DNA of 64,000 nucleotides from Saccharomonospora sp. NB11 (GTDB taxonomy: Bacteria; Actinomycetota; Actinomycetes; Mycobacteriales; Pseudonocardiaceae). Of the stretch, positions 17,977 to 27,023 are shown piece by piece. Position numbers and translations under genes: made by a program. A model generated the notes under the pieces. It saw only the letters and a program-made list of their open reading frames with translations. It was not told the DNA's origin and ran no database searches. Within the stretch, counting starts at the first letter, position 1. Each line of letters opens with the position of its first letter. The stretch is from the NCBI RefSeq assembly GCF_015910535.1, contig NZ_JACBJG010000005.1:310001-374000 (forward strand), read 5' to 3'.

Positions 17977-19017
17977 GTGCACACCGAGATGGACTCGCTG
18001 ACCGCTCCCCCGCCGGAGGACTTCGTCGAGGCCGCCGTGCGCACCGTGCTCACGGCGGCCGATGACGTCGTGGACGTCGAGATCGGACAGGCCGCGTTGC
18101 TGGCGTTCTGCGTCGGGGCAGCCGAGCACGGCGACCGGCTCGTCCGGCACTGGCGGCACACGACCGGTCGATCGGTCACCCGGCTGGTGCGTCGCCCGGT
18201 GGCGGCCAGGGCGTGGGCCATGCTCCTGTCGGGACGACGCGCCCCGGACTGGGCCGGTGAACTTCCCCCGCTCGATCTTGACGCGGAGGAACGCGCACAC
18301 CGCGCGCATCTCGCGCGGCTGCGTGCGACGTCGGGAGTGGACGCGGTGCTCGCCGACCTGGTCGACCGCGCCTGGACCCAGGCCGAGGCCGGTGCGATCG
18401 CCGACGCCCGCGCGACGATCGACACCTGGGCCGAGCACGCCAGAGCCATTCCCCGGCCCGATCTCGCGACCCTGGCGGGAGCTCGTCCGCTGGCCCGGCT
18501 GCTCGCCGACGGCGCGCTCACCGTCCCCGCCGGGTGGACGGACCACTACGTGACGGCGCTCGTGGCCGCGCTGACCACGCGGTATCGCACCGACACCACC
18601 CGATCGACCGATGGATCGTGGCGCGAACTGATCGACGACGTGTTGTGGCTGAGGGGCACTCCGGGCGCCGCGCCACCGCCCGCACCCGCCCGGGACATCG
18701 CCGAGGCGGAGCACCGCCTCGGCCGCGCTCTGCCCGACGGCTACCGGCGCTTCCTCGCCACCTGCGACGGACTGCCCGCCGACGTGGTCTTCCCCCGGCT
18801 GCTGTCGGCCTCGGAACTGACAACCCTCGTGGTCGGGCCGGACGGCACACCGGGCTGCCTCGTGATCTCCGAGCCCGCGACACTCGTCCTGCGTACCGGC
18901 ACCGGCGAGGTCGTGGAGGACGACCCCGTCTTCGGGATCAGCGTGCACCAGGACGTCGCGGCCCTGCTCGACCACCACCGCGAGTTGCTGCGGGCGGCCG
19001 GAACGTCGGACCTGTGA
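17977..19017 (+). CDS. SMI1/KNR4-like domain protein
   Basis: A 346-residue soluble protein. The C-terminal ~120 residues resemble the SMI1/KNR4 (SUKH) fold: DIAEAEHRLGRALPDGYRRF followed by LATCDGLP. The N-terminal ~220 residues are a helical Ala/Arg/Asp-rich region without a family I recognise. The GTG at 17977 follows GAGGAGAAGG. SUKH domains often act as immunity proteins against secreted toxins or as general protein-binding modules; no toxin gene lies beside it, so an immunity role is unproven. It is 27 bp downstream of pepA and converges on a small unknown gene. Confidence 0.7.
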   Translation: MHTEMDSLTAPPPEDFVEAAVRTVLTAADDVVDVEIGQAALLAFCVGAAEHGDRLVRHWRHTTGRSVTRLVRRPVAARAWAMLLSGRRAPDWAGELPPLDLDAEERAHRAHLARLRATSGVDAVLADLVDRAWTQAEAGAIADARATIDTWAEHARAIPRPDLATLAGARPLARLLADGALTVPAGWTDHYVTALVAALTTRYRTDTTRSTDGSWRELIDDVLWLRGTPGAAPPPAPARDIAEAEHRLGRALPDGYRRFLATCDGLPADVVFPRLLSASELTTLVVGPDGTPGCLVISEPATLVLRTGTGEVVEDDPVFGISVHQDVAALLDHHRELLRAAGTSDL

Positions 19018-19035
19018 CCGCGCTCGACGGCCGCA

Positions 19036-19413
19036 TCAGGTCGCGTCGCGTTCCTGTTGCGCCTTCTTCCGCAGCACCCGCTGCCGTTCCGTGTAATCCC
19101 GCATCCGCTTCGGATATCCCGTCTTGGCGACCTCGTACACGGGGATGGACCGCTTGCGTCCGAACCGCTGGGCGGCGTCCAGGCTCCCGATCCGCCGCCG
19201 GGTCCACTCGCCGTCGTGGGCCACGAGCACGACGGTGGTCTCCGTGACGGTCGTCCTCGGCTCCACGTACGCCTCGACGCCGCGATGGCTCGCGGCCCAC
19301 TGGTCGAGGTAGGCGGTGTCGGCCGGACTCGCACCGCGCAACGTGCCGGGTTTACCCTGCTTTCCCCTGCTCCTGCCACCTCGGCGACGACGAAATGCGT
19401 CGAACAGGCCCAC
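19036..19413 (-). CDS. Small basic actinobacterial protein of unknown function (MGLFDAF...)
   Basis: A 125-residue protein from the GTG at 19413, chosen because AAGGAG lies 10 nt upstream and the resulting N-terminus MGLFDAFRRRRGG looks natural; the frame is open to 19440. A basic linker (about 7-25) leads to a compact domain with TAYLDQWAASHRGVEAYVEP, a beta-rich stretch TTVVLVAHDGEWTRRRIGS and a C-terminal basic helix (YTERQRVLRKKAQQERD). No catalytic motif is evident. It is divergent from lpd across 215 bp, a place where actinobacteria often keep a small conserved gene. Confidence 0.65.
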   Translation of the reverse strand: MGLFDAFRRRRGGRSRGKQGKPGTLRGASPADTAYLDQWAASHRGVEAYVEPRTTVTETTVVLVAHDGEWTRRRIGSLDAAQRFGRKRSIPVYEVAKTGYPKRMRDYTERQRVLRKKAQQERDAT

Positions 19414-19628
19414 CGCGACCACACTCCTTCCCCTTCGCACTGTGCATTATCCCGATCACAGCGCGACGTCGAGCTCGTCACATCCGCACTAGGTCGCAGG
19501 CCGTTCGAGCGAAGTGACAAGATGAGGTGACATGAGCGCCGTCCGCGCCTGTGCACCCGACATGCGGGCCGTACGGACGACGACGACGTACGACACGACG
19601 TACGAGACTGCCTGCCGAGGAGTGAGAA

Positions 19629-21002
19629 GTGACCGACGCTGAAGCCGACCTGGTGATCCTTGGTGGCGGATCCGGTGGTTACGCCGCGGCGTTCCGCGCG
19701 GCCGAACTGGGCCTTTCCGTCACCCTCATCGAGAAGGACAAGCTGGGCGGCACCTGTCTGCATCGTGGCTGCATCCCGACCAAGGCGCTGCTGCATGCCG
19801 CCGAGGTCGCCGACTCGGCTCGGGACGGCGAGCAGTTCGGTGTGAAGACCGTGTTCGAAGGCGTCGACATCGCCGGCGTCCACAAGTACAAGGACTCCGT
19901 CATCTCGCGCCTCTACAAGGGGCTGCAGGGTCTGGCGAAGGCCAACAAGGTCAACCTCGTGCAGGGCGCGGGCACCTTCGTCGGCGGCACCACCGTGGAG
20001 GTCGAGGGCACCCGCTACACCGGCAAGAACCTGATCCTCGCCACGGGCTCGTACTCGCGGACGCTGCCCGACCTGGAGCTCGGCGGTCGGATCATCACCA
20101 GTGACGACGCCCTCACGCTCGACTTCGTGCCGAAGAAGGCCGTCGTGCTGGGTGGTGGCGTGATCGGCGTCGAGTTCGCCAGCGTGTGGGCGTCCTTCGG
20201 CACGGAGGTCACGATCGTCGAGGCGCTGCCCCGGCTCGTGCCCGCCGAGGACGAGTTCTCGTCGAAGCAGTTGGAGCGGGCCTTCCGCCGCCGCAAGATC
20301 GCGTTCAAGACGGGCGTGAAGTTCACGGGCGCGAAGCAGGACGAGAACGGCGTCACCGTGTCGTTGGAGTCCGGCGAGACGCTGGAGGCCGACGTCCTCC
20401 TCGTCGCCGTCGGCCGAGGCCCGAACACGGCCGGGCACGGCTACGACGAGGCCGGTGTCCGGATGGAGCGCGGTTTCGTGCTCACCGACGAGCGGCTGCG
20501 CACCAACCTGCCGAACGTCTACGCCGTCGGCGACATCGTGCCCGGCCTGCAGCTCGCCCACCGCGGCTTCCAGCAGGGCATCTTCGTGGCCGAGGAGATC
20601 GCGGGGCTCACCCCGACGCCGATCGACGAGTCGGGCATCCCGCGGGTCACCTACTCGCACCCCGAGGTCGCGTCGGTCGGTCTCACCGAGGCGCAGGCGC
20701 GTGAGAAGTACGGCTCGGACATCACGACCTTCACCTACGATCTGGCGGGTAACGGTAAGAGCCAGATCCTGAAGACATCCGGTGCGGTGAAGCTCATCAA
20801 GGCTCCCGACGGCCCCGTCGTCGGTCTGCACTTGGTCGGGGACCGCGTCGGCGAGCTGATCGGCGAGGCTCAGCTCATCTACAACTGGGAGGCCTTCCCC
20901 GAGGACGTGGCCCCGCTGATCCACGCCCACCCCACCCAGACCGAAGCTCTCGGCGAAGCGCACCTCGCCCTGGCGGGCAAGCCGCTGCACGTGCACGGCT
21001 GA
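19629..21002 (+). CDS. lpd: Lpd, dihydrolipoamide dehydrogenase (E3)
   Basis: FAD enzyme that reoxidises dihydrolipoyl groups on E2 and reduces NAD+; shared by pyruvate and 2-oxoglutarate dehydrogenases. The 457 residues show the FAD-binding [10 protein letters not shown], the redox disulfide [13 protein letters not shown] (Cys43, Cys48), the NAD-binding [10 protein letters not shown] and the C-terminal HPTQTE with catalytic pair His434 and Glu439. The GTG follows GAGGAGTGAGAA. The leader holds a 12-bp near-duplicate (ACGACGTACGA twice). It is 80 bp upstream of the E2 gene and probably co-transcribed. Confidence 0.96.
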   Translation: MTDAEADLVILGGGSGGYAAAFRAAELGLSVTLIEKDKLGGTCLHRGCIPTKALLHAAEVADSARDGEQFGVKTVFEGVDIAGVHKYKDSVISRLYKGLQGLAKANKVNLVQGAGTFVGGTTVEVEGTRYTGKNLILATGSYSRTLPDLELGGRIITSDDALTLDFVPKKAVVLGGGVIGVEFASVWASFGTEVTIVEALPRLVPAEDEFSSKQLERAFRRRKIAFKTGVKFTGAKQDENGVTVSLESGETLEADVLLVAVGRGPNTAGHGYDEAGVRMERGFVLTDERLRTNLPNVYAVGDIVPGLQLAHRGFQQGIFVAEEIAGLTPTPIDESGIPRVTYSHPEVASVGLTEAQAREKYGSDITTFTYDLAGNGKSQILKTSGAVKLIKAPDGPVVGLHLVGDRVGELIGEAQLIYNWEAFPEDVAPLIHAHPTQTEALGEAHLALAGKPLHVHG

Positions 21003-21082
21003 GCTGTTTCGACAACAGCGCGGGCGGCACAGCCGACGCAGCAACTCGGACCACACCAGCACACACAAGGAGTCAGCAAACG

Positions 21083-22864
21083 ATGGCGTACTCCGTCACA
21101 CTGCCGGAGCTCGGTGAGAGCGTCACGGAGGGCACCGTCACCCGGTGGCTGAAGCAGGAGGGTGACAGGGTCGAGGTCGACGAGCCGTTGCTCGAGATCT
21201 CCACCGACAAGGTCGACACCGAGGTCCCCTCGCCGGTCGCGGGCACTCTGCACAAGATCGTGGCGCGTGAGGACGAGACCGTGGAGGTCGGCGGCGAGCT
21301 CGCCGTGATCGACGACGGTTCCGGCGGCACCGCCGAGCCCGCGCCGAGCGCGGAGGCGGCCCAGCCCGCGGAGCAGGCCCCGGCCCAGCAGGAAGCCCCC
21401 GCGGCCCCCGCCGCGCAGCAGGCGGCTCCGGCGGCACCGGCCCCCTCGGCCGGCGCGGCGTCGGGCACGCCGGTGACGCTCCCCGAGCTCGGTGAGAGCG
21501 TCACGGAGGGCACCGTCACCCGGTGGCTCAAGCAGGTCGGCGACACGGTCGAGGTCGACGAGCCGCTGCTTGAGATCTCCACCGACAAGGTCGACACCGA
21601 GGTCCCCTCGCCGGTCGCGGGCACGGTGCTGGAGATCAACGTCGCCGAGGACGAGACCGTGGAGGTCGGCGGGCAGCTCGCCGTCGTGGGTTCGGCCGAC
21701 GCCGCGCCCGCGCCGAAGGCCCCCGCGGAGCCCACGCCGCAGCCGCAGCAGCAGGCAGCGCCGGAGCCGACTCCGGAACCCGCCGCCCCGCAGCCGTCGG
21801 CTCCCGCCCCGGCGCCCCAGGCCCAGCAGCCCGCCGCGAAGCCCGCTCCCGAGCCCGCGAAGGCTCAGCCCGCCGCACCGGCCCCGGAGCGCGACGGTGC
21901 GGGAACGCCGTACGTCACGCCGCTGGTGCGCAAGCTCGCGGCCGAGCACGGCATCGACCTGAACACCGTGAAGGGCAGCGGCGTCGGCGGCCGTATCCGT
22001 AAGCAGGACGTGCTGGCCGCCGCCGAGGCGAAGCAGAAGCAGCAGGAGACCGCGGCCCCGGCTCAGCCCGCGGCTGCCGCGGCCTCCGCTCCGGCCAAGT
22101 CCAGCGGTCCGGCGCCGGTGTCGGACGCCGAGAAGGCCGCGCTGCGCGGGACCGTGCAGAAGGCCAACCGCATCCGCCAGATCACGGCGATCAAGACCAA
22201 GGAGTCGCTGCAGGTCTCGGCTCAGCTCACGCAGGTGCACGAGGTCGACGTCACCAAGGTCGCGCAGCTTCGGAAGCGGGCGAAGGCCGCGTTCCGCGAC
22301 CGCGAGGGCGTGAACCTGACGTTCCTGCCGTTCTTCGCCAAGGCCACGGTCGAGGCGCTGAAGCAGCACCCGAACGTCAACGCCTCGTACAACGAGGAGA
22401 CGAAGGAGATCACCTACCACGCCTCGATCAACCTCGGCGTGGCCGTGGACACCGAGCGTGGTCTGCTGTCCGTGGTGATCCACGACGCGGGTGAGCTGAG
22501 CCTGGCGGGCCTGGCCCACCGCATCGCCGACCTGGCCGACCGGGCTCGCAACAACAAGGTGACCCCGGACGAGCTCACCGGCGGCACGTTCACGATCACC
22601 AACCTGGGCAGCAACGGCGCGTTGTTCGACACGCCGATCATCGTGCAGCCGCAGTCCGGCATCCTCGGTGTCGGCGCGGTCGTGCGACGCCCGGTGGTCG
22701 CCAGCGACGCCGACGGCAACGACACCATCGCCGTCCGCTCGATGGCCTACCTCCCGCTGACCTACGACCACCGTCTCATCGACGGTGCCGACGCGGGCCG
22801 GTTCCTCACGACGATCAAGCAGCGTCTCGAGGAAGGCAACTTCGAGGACGAGCTGGGTCTCTGA
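21083..22864 (+). CDS. sucB: Dihydrolipoamide acyltransferase E2 with two lipoyl domains (SucB/DlaT)
   Basis: Core E2 of the pyruvate dehydrogenase complex; annotated sucB or dlaT in relatives. The 593 residues hold two lipoyl domains (about 1-76 and 129-204, each with the lipoylated lysine in STDKVDTE), long Ala/Pro-rich linkers, a peripheral-subunit binding domain (about 272-312, [18 protein letters not shown]) and the catalytic domain (about 350-593) with [13 protein letters not shown] (His563, Asp567). The ATG follows AAGGAG. It lies after lpd and before lipB. In mycobacteria the single E2 of this type serves PDH together with AceE, whose gene is at 40.7-43.5 kb here. Confidence 0.94.
   Translation: MAYSVTLPELGESVTEGTVTRWLKQEGDRVEVDEPLLEISTDKVDTEVPSPVAGTLHKIVAREDETVEVGGELAVIDDGSGGTAEPAPSAEAAQPAEQAPAQQEAPAAPAAQQAAPAAPAPSAGAASGTPVTLPELGESVTEGTVTRWLKQVGDTVEVDEPLLEISTDKVDTEVPSPVAGTVLEINVAEDETVEVGGQLAVVGSADAAPAPKAPAEPTPQPQQQAAPEPTPEPAAPQPSAPAPAPQAQQPAAKPAPEPAKAQPAAPAPERDGAGTPYVTPLVRKLAAEHGIDLNTVKGSGVGGRIRKQDVLAAAEAKQKQQETAAPAQPAAAAASAPAKSSGPAPVSDAEKAALRGTVQKANRIRQITAIKTKESLQVSAQLTQVHEVDVTKVAQLRKRAKAAFRDREGVNLTFLPFFAKATVEALKQHPNVNASYNEETKEITYHASINLGVAVDTERGLLSVVIHDAGELSLAGLAHRIADLADRARNNKVTPDELTGGTFTITNLGSNGALFDTPIIVQPQSGILGVGAVVRRPVVASDADGNDTIAVRSMAYLPLTYDHRLIDGADAGRFLTTIKQRLEEGNFEDELGL
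21107..21624 (+). repeat. Near-identical 140-bp direct repeat encoding the two lipoyl domains
   Basis: Bases 21107-21246 and 21485-21624 are the same length and differ at about seven positions by eye, with an offset of 378 bp (126 codons). Most differences are silent or cluster in one codon pair (EG versus VG). The DNA-level identity exceeds what protein constraint needs and suggests recent duplication or gene conversion. Confidence 0.85.
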
Positions 22865-22882
22865 GCCGCCGCTTCACGCACG

Positions 22883-22915
22883 CGGGGGCGTCCGCCGACA
22901 CAGCGGGCGCCCCCG
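22883..22915 (+). terminator. Hairpin after the E2 gene
   Basis: A 13-bp GC stem (22883-22895 with 22903-22915, one G-U) and a 7-nt loop lie 18 nt after the stop. It likely ends the lpd-E2 transcript before the epimerase-lipB group. Confidence 0.7.
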
Positions 22916-22941
22916 TGGCGTGTGCGGCCTAAGGTGTGTCC

Positions 22942-23829
22942 ATGCGGGTTCTCGTGGCCGGTTCCAGCGGGCTGATCGGTTCCGCCCTTCGTTCCCGGTT
23001 GCGGGAACTGGGGCACGACGTGGTGCGGCTCGTCCGCCGTGCTCCCTCCGCACCGGACGAACGTGGTTGGGACCCGCCGTCCGGCCGGATCGACGACCAC
23101 GCCTTCGACGGCGTCGACGCCGTGGTCGACCTGTGCGGGGCCCCGCTGGCGTCCGGGCGATGGAGCGCCGCCCGCAAGCAGGTGCTGCACGACTCGCGTA
23201 TCGAACCCACCGAGGTCCTCGCCGAGGCCGTCGCCGACCACGGTGTTCCGGTCCTGATCAACGCCTCGGGCATCAACTACTACGGCGACACGGGCGACCG
23301 CGAGGTCGACGAGTCGGCTCCCGCCGGCCACGGCTTCCTGCCACGGCTGTGCGCGGAGTGGGAGGCCGCCTGTTCACCGGCCTCGCGCGCCGGGAGCCGG
23401 GTGGTGTTCCTGCGCACCGCCCCGGTCCTCACGTGGCAGGGAGGCATGCTTCACCTGCTCCGCCCCCTCTTCCTGCTCGGCCTGGGCGGCACGCTCGGCT
23501 CGGGGCGGCAGTACTTTCCGTGGATCAGCCTCACCGACATGGTGGAGGCGATCGTCTTCTGCCTCACCACCGCCGAGGTCTCCGGGCCGGTGAACGTCAC
23601 CGTCCCCCACCCGGTCACCAACGCCGAGTTCACCAAGGCGATGGGGCGCGCGTTGCGCAGGCCGACGCCGTGGCGCGTTCCGGGGCCGGTCCTTCGCGGC
23701 GTGCTCGGCGAGGCCGCCGACGAGATGGTGCTCACGGGGCCACGGGCCGTTCCCGGCGTGCTCACGCGACACGGCTTCCGCTACGCCGTCGAGGATCTCG
23801 ACCGGGCGCTGTCGACGTCGGCTCCGTAG
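22942..23829 (+). CDS. TIGR01777-type NAD-dependent epimerase/dehydratase-like protein
   Basis: Atypical short-chain dehydrogenase of the SulA/YfcH group. The 295 residues begin MRVLVAGSSGLIGSALRSRL, a Rossmann nucleotide-binding loop. NASGINYYGDTGD contains the family's conserved tyrosine, and FPWISLTDMVEAI is characteristic of TIGR01777; the C-terminal DUF1731 segment (RHGFRYAVEDLDRAL) is also present. The start ATG at 22942 follows AAGG by seven bases. The natural substrate of the family is not known. Its place between E2 and lipB is conserved in actinobacteria. Confidence 0.88.
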   Translation: MRVLVAGSSGLIGSALRSRLRELGHDVVRLVRRAPSAPDERGWDPPSGRIDDHAFDGVDAVVDLCGAPLASGRWSAARKQVLHDSRIEPTEVLAEAVADHGVPVLINASGINYYGDTGDREVDESAPAGHGFLPRLCAEWEAACSPASRAGSRVVFLRTAPVLTWQGGMLHLLRPLFLLGLGGTLGSGRQYFPWISLTDMVEAIVFCLTTAEVSGPVNVTVPHPVTNAEFTKAMGRALRRPTPWRVPGPVLRGVLGEAADEMVLTGPRAVPGVLTRHGFRYAVEDLDRALSTSAP

Positions 23830-23841
23830 GTCATCGCCGTC

Positions 23842-24513
23842 GTGATCCGCACCGGGACCCGGACACACCCGTACGTCCTGCTCGGCGTCCTGTGCTGTGC
23901 GGCGTTCGTCGGGCTGGGTCTCGTGGTGCGCCACGCCCCCGGCCCGCTCGACCGGCTGCTGCGCGACACCGTGGGCACGTTGTGGCAGGGCGAGTTCGGC
24001 ACGGTCGCGTGGCTGCTCAGCGCGGTGCTCGGGCCTGTGCTGCCGCTCCTGCTCGGGGCGGGGCTGCTGGTCGCCACCGTGCTGTGGCGTCTCCGAGGCG
24101 ACCCGCGTGCCGGGGTGACGCTGCGGGTGCTCGTGCTCCTGCTGCTCTGTCGCCTCACCTCGTGGGTGGCCAAGCCGCTGTTCGCACGGCAGCGGCCCCG
24201 CGAGTACGCCGACTTCTCGTACCCCAGCGGGCACGTCGTGTCGGTGGCCTGCACGGGTGTGGCCGTGGTGGTGCTGTGCGTGTGGCTCGCGCCCACCGTC
24301 ACGTCCCTCGCACGCACGGCGGCGGTGACGGCCACGCTGCTGGCCTGCGCCGCCCGCCTCACCTACGGGGTGCATTGGCTCACGGACGCCCTGGGCGCCG
24401 TGCTGGCCGTGTCCGGGGTCGCGCTGTTGGCGTGCCCGGCGTTGCGGTTGCTGCCCGCTCCCCGACCCGGCCCGACCACGGCGAAGGACGGCACCACCGG
24501 CGCCGAGCGGTAG
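23842..24513 (+). CDS. PAP2-family membrane phosphatase
   Basis: Integral membrane phosphatase of the type-2 phosphatidic acid phosphatase family, acting on lipid phosphates or polyprenyl diphosphates. The 223 residues form about six helices. The three catalytic motifs are present: [18 protein letters not shown] with the histidine, and [11 protein letters not shown] with the nucleophile histidine. The GTG start is 12 bp after the epimerase stop, and lipB follows 10 bp later, so the three are probably one operon. Confidence 0.88.
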   Translation: MIRTGTRTHPYVLLGVLCCAAFVGLGLVVRHAPGPLDRLLRDTVGTLWQGEFGTVAWLLSAVLGPVLPLLLGAGLLVATVLWRLRGDPRAGVTLRVLVLLLLCRLTSWVAKPLFARQRPREYADFSYPSGHVVSVACTGVAVVVLCVWLAPTVTSLARTAAVTATLLACAARLTYGVHWLTDALGAVLAVSGVALLACPALRLLPAPRPGPTTAKDGTTGAER

Positions 24514-24523
24514 CCTCGATGCC

Positions 24524-25273
24524 GTGAGCCAGAAAGCGACCCGTTCCTGCCGCGAATCCACCGACCCCGTGGACGTCCGCCCCATCGGCACCATCGACTA
24601 CCTCGAAGCCTGGGACCTCCAGCGCCGACTGGCCACCGCCCGCGCGGACGGCGAGGCTCCCGACACGATGCTGCTGCTCGAACACCCGTCGGTGTACACG
24701 GCGGGCAAGCGCACGCAGCCCGAGGACCGCCCCACCGACGGCACGCCGGTGATCGACGTCGACCGCGGTGGCCGCATCACGTGGCACGGGCCGGGCCAGC
24801 TCGTCGGGTACCCGCTCGTGAAGCTCGGCGATCCCATCGACGTCGTCCAGTACGTGCGGCGGATCGAGCAGGCCCTGATCTCGGTGTGCGACTCCTTCGG
24901 CCTGTACGCCGGACGGGTCGAGGGTCGCAGCGGCGTGTGGATTCCCGCCGACGACACCCGACCCGAGCGCAAGATCGCCGCCATCGGCATCCGCGTGCAG
25001 CGCGGTGTCACGATGCACGGCTTCGAACTGAACTGCGACGCCGACCTCAGCGCCTTCGACCGCATCGTGCCGTGCGGCATCTCCGACGCGGGCACGACGT
25101 CGCTGACGCAGGAGCTGGGCCGCACGGTGACCGTCGAGGAGGCCCTGCCCCTCGCCAGGGACGCGGTGCTGGCCGCGCTGGACGGCGACCTTCCGGTGAC
25201 CGACGATCGCTGGATTCCGCGACCGCAGCCACCGGAGGCCGCCGGGGTGACCTTCGCACTGCACCGGTCCTGA
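24524..25273 (+). CDS. lipB: LipB, octanoyl-[ACP]:protein octanoyltransferase
   Basis: Transfers octanoate from acyl carrier protein to the lipoyl lysine of E2 and related proteins, the first step of lipoate assembly. The 249 residues show [18 protein letters not shown], the catalytic lysine in [11 protein letters not shown] and the catalytic cysteine in VPCGISD. GTG start at 24524, 10 bp after the PAP2 gene. Normally lipA follows directly in actinobacteria; here a 3.3-kb group of genes on both strands intervenes. The octanoyl donor would be AcpP, encoded at 47 kb. Confidence 0.95.
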   Translation: MSQKATRSCRESTDPVDVRPIGTIDYLEAWDLQRRLATARADGEAPDTMLLLEHPSVYTAGKRTQPEDRPTDGTPVIDVDRGGRITWHGPGQLVGYPLVKLGDPIDVVQYVRRIEQALISVCDSFGLYAGRVEGRSGVWIPADDTRPERKIAAIGIRVQRGVTMHGFELNCDADLSAFDRIVPCGISDAGTTSLTQELGRTVTVEEALPLARDAVLAALDGDLPVTDDRWIPRPQPPEAAGVTFALHRS

Positions 25274-25291
25274 CGTCCGGCCGACCGCCGG

Positions 25292-26227
25292 TCAGGCGAC
25301 CTGCGGCATGATCTCCGAGGCGATCAGCTCCAAGTGGTCGAGGTCGCTCAGGTCGAGCACCTGCAGGTAGAGGCGGCTGATGCCGGTGGCCTCGCGCCAC
25401 CGGCCGATCGTGTCCACCGCCTCGGCCACGCTGCCCGCGACGCCGTTGGTCTTGAGTTCGTCGACCTCGCGACCGATGGCGTCGGCCCGGCGGGCCACCT
25501 CGGCGTCGTCACGTCCCACGGCCACCACGAGCGCCGCCGACCGCGTGATGTCACCACGCTGCCGCCCCAGCGCCTCGGCCGCCGCGTCGACCCGTTCGTA
25601 CTGCGCCTTGGCCGTCTCGATGTCGTTGAAGGGCACGTTGAACTCGTCGGCGTAGCGGGCGGCGAGTTCGGGGGTGCGCTTCTTGCCCGTGCCGCCCAGG
25701 ATCACCGGCGGGCGCGGACGCTGCGCAGGCTTGGGCAGACCGGGTGCGTTCTTGAGCGTGTAGTGCTCGCCGTCGAAGGAGAACGTCGTGTCCTCGGGCG
25801 TGTCCCACAGGCCGGTGATGATCGCGAGCTGCTCGCTGTAGCGGTCGAACAGCTCACGCGTCGGGGGCAGGTCGATGCCGTAGGCCGTGTGCTCGTCGGC
25901 GTACCAGCCGGACCCGAGCCCGAACTCGATGCGTCCGCCGGACATCTGGTCGACCTGGGCGACCGAGATGGCCAGCACGGACGGGTGCCGGAAGGTCGCC
26001 GCCGTCACCAACGTGCCCAGGCGGATGCGCGACGTCTCCCGCGCCAGCCCGGCGAGCGTGATCCAGGCGTCGGTGGGCCCGGGAAGGCCGCTCACCGATC
26101 CCATCTTGAGGTAGTGGTCCGATCGGAAGAATGCGCCGAATCCGGCGTCCTCGCTGGCTTTGGCCACGCGCAGCAGGTCGTCGTAGGACGCGCCCTGCTG
26201 GGGCTCGGTGAAGATCCTCAGTTCCAC
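25292..26227 (-). CDS. LLM-class flavin-dependent oxidoreductase (probably F420-dependent)
   Basis: Luciferase-like TIM-barrel oxidoreductase of 311 residues. Family features are the N-terminal LRIFTEPQQGASYDDLLRVAKASEDAGFG (in parts), SDHYLKMG, IRLGTLVTAATFRHP, RIEFGLGSGW and PVILGGTGKKRTPELAARYADEFN. This subgroup (TIGR03560-like) uses F420 or FMN. It is 19 bp downstream of the TetR gene on the same strand and is therefore probably co-transcribed and under its control. Substrate unknown. It converges on lipB with an 18-bp gap. Confidence 0.88.
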   Translation of the reverse strand: MELRIFTEPQQGASYDDLLRVAKASEDAGFGAFFRSDHYLKMGSVSGLPGPTDAWITLAGLARETSRIRLGTLVTAATFRHPSVLAISVAQVDQMSGGRIEFGLGSGWYADEHTAYGIDLPPTRELFDRYSEQLAIITGLWDTPEDTTFSFDGEHYTLKNAPGLPKPAQRPRPPVILGGTGKKRTPELAARYADEFNVPFNDIETAKAQYERVDAAAEALGRQRGDITRSAALVVAVGRDDAEVARRADAIGREVDELKTNGVAGSVAEAVDTIGRWREATGISRLYLQVLDLSDLDHLELIASEIMPQVA

Positions 26228-26246
26228 GTGGTCGAGCGTAACGGGG

Positions 26247-26882
26247 TCACTGCTGCCGCGAAGCCGCCCTCACCTGCTCGAGTAGCGCGACGACGACCTG
26301 CTCCACCTCGGCCCCGACCCGTTCCGGTTCGGCCGAGCTCGCGATCTCGGTGGCGGCGCTGGACAGCGCGCCGAACAACAGGCGCGTGGTGACGTCCACG
26401 GGCACGCTCACGAGGTCGCCCGCGTCGATGAGGTCGCAGAGTGCGTCCTTGATGAGTCCGAAGCTGTAGCGGTCCTCGGCCTCCCGCCACCGCGCCCACC
26501 CCATCACCACCGGCGCCTCGTGCAGCGCGATCCGCTGGTACGCGGGGTCGAGGCAACTGGAGATGAACTCCCTCAGCGCGAGCAGCGCCCGGTCCCACGG
26601 CGGCTGGTCGCCCTTGAGGATCTTCTCCAGCCGCCCTTTGACGTCGCTCTCCACCGCGTCGAGCGCGGCCTCGAAGATCGCTTGCTTGCCGTTGAAGTGG
26701 TGGTAGAGCGCGCCCTTCGTCACCCGCGCGCGGCGGGCGATCTCGTCGAGCGACGTCCCCGCGTAGCCACGGTCGGTGAACAGCGCCACCGCGCTGTCGA
26801 CCAACGCCTGTCGTGTCGACTCGGCGTAGCCGTCCCGTCGTGACCGGGCCGCGCCCGGCCCCGTTGCTCTCGTCGTCGCCAC
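26247..26882 (-). CDS. TetR-family transcriptional regulator
   Basis: A 211-residue repressor-type protein. The DNA-binding helix-turn-helix is at about 41-72 (TSLDEIARRARVTKGALYHHF), followed by an all-helical ligand domain with RIALHEAPVVMGWARWREAE. The first ~17 residues are a basic extension. It precedes the LLM oxidoreductase gene in one operon and is divergent from an unknown gene; the 141-bp region between them carries three copies of a 15-bp palindrome that it probably binds, controlling itself and both directions. Ligand unknown. Confidence 0.92.
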   Translation of the reverse strand: MATTRATGPGAARSRRDGYAESTRQALVDSAVALFTDRGYAGTSLDEIARRARVTKGALYHHFNGKQAIFEAALDAVESDVKGRLEKILKGDQPPWDRALLALREFISSCLDPAYQRIALHEAPVVMGWARWREAEDRYSFGLIKDALCDLIDAGDLVSVPVDVTTRLLFGALSSAATEIASSAEPERVGAEVEQVVVALLEQVRAASRQQ

Positions 26883-26924
26883 GATCCCGACCTTACGCGG
26901 CCCTGTTGTACTCCCAGGAGGTCA

Positions 26925-26939
26925 CATACCAATGGTATG
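26925..26939. promoter_or_regulatory. Operator-like palindrome 1 (CATACCA-A-TGGTATG)
   Basis: A perfect palindrome with 7-bp arms around a central A, 42 bp upstream of the TetR start. It is the strongest of three related 15-bp sites and the best candidate for the autoregulatory operator. Confidence 0.8.
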
Positions 26940-26952
26940 GTGATCACTGGGA

Positions 26953-26967
26953 CATACCGGCAGTATG
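26953..26967. promoter_or_regulatory. Operator-like palindrome 2 (CATACCGGCAGTATG)
   Basis: Same 15-bp frame with perfect outer arms CATAC and GTATG, centred 28 bp after site 1. Confidence 0.7.
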
Positions 26968-26970
26968 CAT

Positions 26971-26985
26971 CAGACCACCGGTATG
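26971..26985. promoter_or_regulatory. Operator-like palindrome 3 (CAGACCACCGGTATG)
   Basis: Third 15-bp site, one mismatch in the left arm, 18 bp after site 2 and 38 bp before the start of the divergent 181-aa gene. Confidence 0.65.
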
Positions 26986-27023
26986 GGGACGTCCCTGCAG
27001 GCACGCCGGAAGGGAACAGGCCG

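Noticed and set aside
17977-19017. Toxin-immunity locus around the SMI1/KNR4-like gene
   Set aside because: No secreted toxin, repeat-rich protein or secretion gene adjoins it, so an immunity role is not supported.
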